Source of the DNA: Alphaproteobacteria bacterium
GTDB taxonomy: Bacteria > Pseudomonadota > Alphaproteobacteria > UBA9219
NCBI GenBank assembly: GCA_028865155.1
Contig: JAGWKW010000076.1
Coordinates: forward strand, 1 to 6,341
Reading direction: 5' to 3'
Length of the DNA: 6,341 nt
Shown: positions 4,591 to 6,341 of the stretch, piece by piece
Layout: each line of letters begins with the position of its first letter
How positions within the stretch are numbered: the stretch's first letter is position 1
Made by a program: the position numbers and the translations under genes
The notes under the pieces: model-generated
What the model was told of the DNA's origin: nothing
The model's database searches: none
What the model saw: only the letters and a program-made list of their open reading frames with translations

Positions 4591-5993
4591 CGAAGCTTGT
4601 GCGGGGAAAAATCTGCGCGACGCTCCGAAACGGTTTTTTTCAGCGCGTCAATTTCTTTGGATTGAGATTCGACCTGTGCGCGCAGCGTATCGTTTTCATG
4701 TTTTAGATCCTGTACTGCGCCGATCAATGGGGCGATCAATCCGCTATAATTGACGTATTCTGTGCCGTTGTTGTTATGCGATATGAGTTGCGGATAAACG
4801 GTTTGCAACTGTTGTGCAATAACCCCAAGACTTTTTGCGCCACTTGTTTTGAAAACGAACGAAACCGGCTTGATTTTCATGATGTTTTCCAAGGCGTTCT
4901 TAAGGGGTTTGATATCCGTTTTAGCTCTTTTATCGGAAAGGGAGTAAAGCTGATTAGCCAAAATAACGCCGCCGCCAACGCTTAGGTCGCCATGAGGGAT
5001 GTTCAATACTGCCGGGCAAGAAGGGTCGTTGGCGCCCCCTACTGCTTCAACCGAGCAGCCGGTTCCCGAAGAGGGTAGGGGGTTGAAGGAGAAGTTATCA
5101 TCGGTTGACGGAGCGTTCGACAGAATCATCAGACTTGCGGGCGCATTGGTAACGCTGTAATCGCCGTGCAAGTTGATCTGGGGAAGAGACCCTGACGGAT
5201 GCGACCCCGTGTTCGCACCAAGAATCTGATTGCTTCCCAACTGGAGTGTTGTTCCCGTGCCCATATAAAGGTCGGTCGTCATCGTGTTGTAGACATGGCC
5301 GGCATCGCCCGGCATGCCGACGCGGGCAAGCCAGTAATAATCACTGTTGGTTACCGACGCCGCCGAAACGAAAGTCTGCGACGCGATATGGCCGGACGCG
5401 CCGGCCAGCCCGTAACTTGAAAGCAGCGCGCTCCACGACCCCATCAAGCCGCAGGCATAAGAAGCGGGCGGCGACCCGCAGACATTCGACGTATAGATGA
5501 AACCGCCATCGCCGCCGACGGCGGTTGAAAGGCGCCCGCCATCAGCGTCGGGGATCGCGCTGCCGCCCGACGTCATAACCATGAAAGAATAATTCTGCGC
5601 GGCGTTGGTCGCGCCGGTTTTCAGCTTGATGGTATAAGACTGGCCATAGGGGTTGGTGGCGGAAAAACCCGACGGCAGATAGCTGCAAAACGTCCGCGTC
5701 GGCGTGTTGGCCGCGCCCGGACAGGCCGAAGGCGAAGGCAAAGTCTCGGTCGCGTTGGCAACGGCCAGATACTGGGTCTGCCCGCCATAGGTCGTGGTGT
5801 CGTTCAGATAGCCTTTGACCGCGGCGATCACGGCTGCTTGCTGCTGCCCGGTCATCTGGTCTTTGCTCTGCTGGCTGCTGCTCGCCATCATCCGCCACAC
5901 GCCCGCGGCCAGAACGCCCATCACGCCCATCACGATGGCCATTTCGATCAGCGTAAAGCCTGCGCGCGCGCCGTTTTCTCTGTGGCGGAACAT
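4587..5993 (-). CDS. Type IV prepilin-like protein fused to C-terminal S74 intramolecular chaperone domain
   Basis: A 468-residue protein in three parts. Residues 1-40 are a class III type IV pilin start: a 12-residue basic leader ending in Gly12, then FTLIEMAIVMGVMGVLAAGVW, with the conserved Glu at mature position 5 (Glu17); prepilin peptidase would cut after Gly12. Residues 41-350 are a Gly/Ser/Ala/Thr-rich body with six cysteines (91, 103, 172, 181, 313, 326) and no family I can name. Residues about 340-445 match Peptidase_S74, the intramolecular chaperone of phage tail fibres: SLSDKRAKTDIKPL, KSLGVIAQQLQTVYPQLI, VNYSGLIAPLIGAVQDL, then a likely coiled coil (425-458). The Ser353-Lys358 spacing equals the autoproteolytic dyad of endosialidase tail spikes, so self-cleavage before Ser353 is expected. 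AGGGGGT at 5999-6005 is a good ribosome site. It follows the repeat-protein gene by 17 bases, so they are probably co-transcribed. A role as a PilV-like tip or minor pilin is inference. The 3' S74 part is much AT-richer than the rest. Confidence 0.88.
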   Translation of the reverse strand: MFRHRENGARAGFTLIEMAIVMGVMGVLAAGVWRMMASSSQQSKDQMTGQQQAAVIAAVKGYLNDTTTYGGQTQYLAVANATETLPSPSACPGAANTPTRTFCSYLPSGFSATNPYGQSYTIKLKTGATNAAQNYSFMVMTSGGSAIPDADGGRLSTAVGGDGGFIYTSNVCGSPPASYACGLMGSWSALLSSYGLAGASGHIASQTFVSAASVTNSDYYWLARVGMPGDAGHVYNTMTTDLYMGTGTTLQLGSNQILGANTGSHPSGSLPQINLHGDYSVTNAPASLMILSNAPSTDDNFSFNPLPSSGTGCSVEAVGGANDPSCPAVLNIPHGDLSVGGGVILANQLYSLSDKRAKTDIKPLKNALENIMKIKPVSFVFKTSGAKSLGVIAQQLQTVYPQLISHNNNGTEYVNYSGLIAPLIGAVQDLKHENDTLRAQVESQSKEIDALKKTVSERRADFSPHKLR

Positions 5994-6010
5994 GGGCGAC
6001 CCCCTGTCTT

Positions 6011-6340
6011 TCAGGTTGCGGGCGAAATCACGGCGACGGAACCGGTCGGAACCGAAGCCGGGACGGTATAGGTCATGCTGGAAGCGGTGGCGCCGTTGGT
6101 CAGGGCGGTCAAGGTTCCGGTACTGGACACTATGCCATAGGTTCCAACCGGAATCGAGGTTGGAATAGAGTGAGGAGTTTGGCTTGGCAACGCGGTGAAG
6201 GCTCCAGAACTTGTGACCGAGCCGTAAGTGCCGACGGGAATATTGTTGGGAATGGCATATGTCGTGCCCACGGCGCCGGTCGTGACCGTCATGGTGCCGG
6301 AACTCGTAACCTCGCCGTAAAACGCGCCGCCCGATGCGGT
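6011..6340 (-). CDS. Repeat-containing surface-like protein, 5' partial (C-terminal 109 residues)
   Basis: The frame is open to the right edge, so the start lies outside; an internal ATG at 6292 is not evidence of a real start because the repeats continue upstream of it. The visible part is rich in Thr, Ser, Gly, Val, Ala and Pro, has no cysteine and no charged clusters, and consists of degenerate repeats built on IPVGTYG followed by VTSSGxxTAL. Such low-charge beta-prone repeats are common in exported adhesins, fibre stalks and pilus-associated proteins, but I recognise no family. It ends with VAVISPAT, with no membrane anchor or sorting signal visible. It lies 17 bases upstream of the prepilin-S74 gene on the same strand, so a joint role in a surface appendage is a fair guess. 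The N-terminus would decide whether it is also a prepilin. Confidence 0.72.
   Translation of the reverse strand, partial: TASGGAFYGEVTSSGTMTVTTGAVGTTYAIPNNIPVGTYGSVTSSGAFTALPSQTPHSIPTSIPVGTYGIVSSTGTLTALTNGATASSMTYTVPASVPTGSVAVISPAT
6032..6334 (-). repeat. Degenerate tandem repeat coding for about 30-residue units
   Basis: Four aligned anchor heptads are seen reading leftward: SGGAFYG (6334-6314), IPVGTYG (6241-6221), IPVGTYG (6154-6134) and VPTGSVA (6052-6032). Anchors are 93, 87 and 102 bases apart, that is 31, 29 and 34 codons. Each anchor but the last is followed by a V-S-S/T-G-x-x-T pattern. The two IPVGTYG copies are identical in protein but differ at several third positions, so the repeat is old or selected at the protein level. 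It may continue beyond the right edge. Confidence 0.65.
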
Positions 6341-6341
6341 G

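Noticed and set aside
4587..4990. S74 domain as a sign of a prophage tail-fibre region
   Set aside because: No other phage gene is visible, the domain is in one continuous frame with a prepilin N-terminus, and house-keeping genes lie close by.
4587..6341. Invertible shufflon cassettes at the 3' end of a pilV-like gene
   Set aside because: I looked for inverted repeats flanking the composition step and for alternative C-terminal segments or a recombinase gene; none is visible within the window.

Overview
The window is about 6.3 kb of compact, mostly GC-rich chromosomal DNA from a Gram-negative bacterium, most likely an alphaproteobacterium. This placement rests on the COQ9/TetR-like protein next to comF, the nfuA-tsaB pairing, and the residue patterns of the house-keeping proteins. 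I cannot name a genus. There are eight protein-coding genes, two of them cut by the window edges. I see no tRNA or rRNA genes, no CRISPR array and no transposase, and no gap between genes exceeds about 160 bases.

The left two thirds (1-4087) are house-keeping genes. A ComF-type phosphoribosyltransferase (5' end outside the window) runs rightward and converges, with a 32-base overlap, on a small TetR/COQ9-like protein. Divergent from that is a flavin reductase, and the short gap between them holds a near-perfect Fur-box-like palindrome. The flavin reductase converges with a 52-base overlap on tsaB. TsaB is the last gene of a leftward set fba - nfuA - tsaB: class II fructose-bisphosphate aldolase, an Nfu-type Fe-S carrier, and a t6A tRNA-modification subunit. 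The fba stop codon lies inside the nfuA ribosome binding site. An RNA hairpin with a GNRA-type loop lies between nfuA and tsaB.

The right third (4088-6341) is accessory and more interesting. A 158-base divergent gap holds candidate promoters for fba (leftward) and for a small exported protein with eight cysteines (rightward, 4246-4590). That small gene meets, tail to tail with a 4-base overlap, a leftward two-gene unit. The unit's first gene (cut by the right edge) encodes a surface-like protein ending in degenerate repeats of about 30 residues. Its second gene encodes a type IV prepilin-like protein fused to a C-terminal S74-type intramolecular chaperone (tail-fibre autoprocessing) domain with the Ser-Lys dyad in place.

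The S74 part of the fusion gene has about 44% GC by hand count, against about 64% in the middle of the same gene. The change is sharp and coincides with the domain boundary, which suggests a swapped or acquired module. My working idea is a pilus or pseudopilus tip protein whose C-terminal chaperone folds a trimer and is then cut off. This is inference. The fusion, the dyad and the composition step are seen directly.
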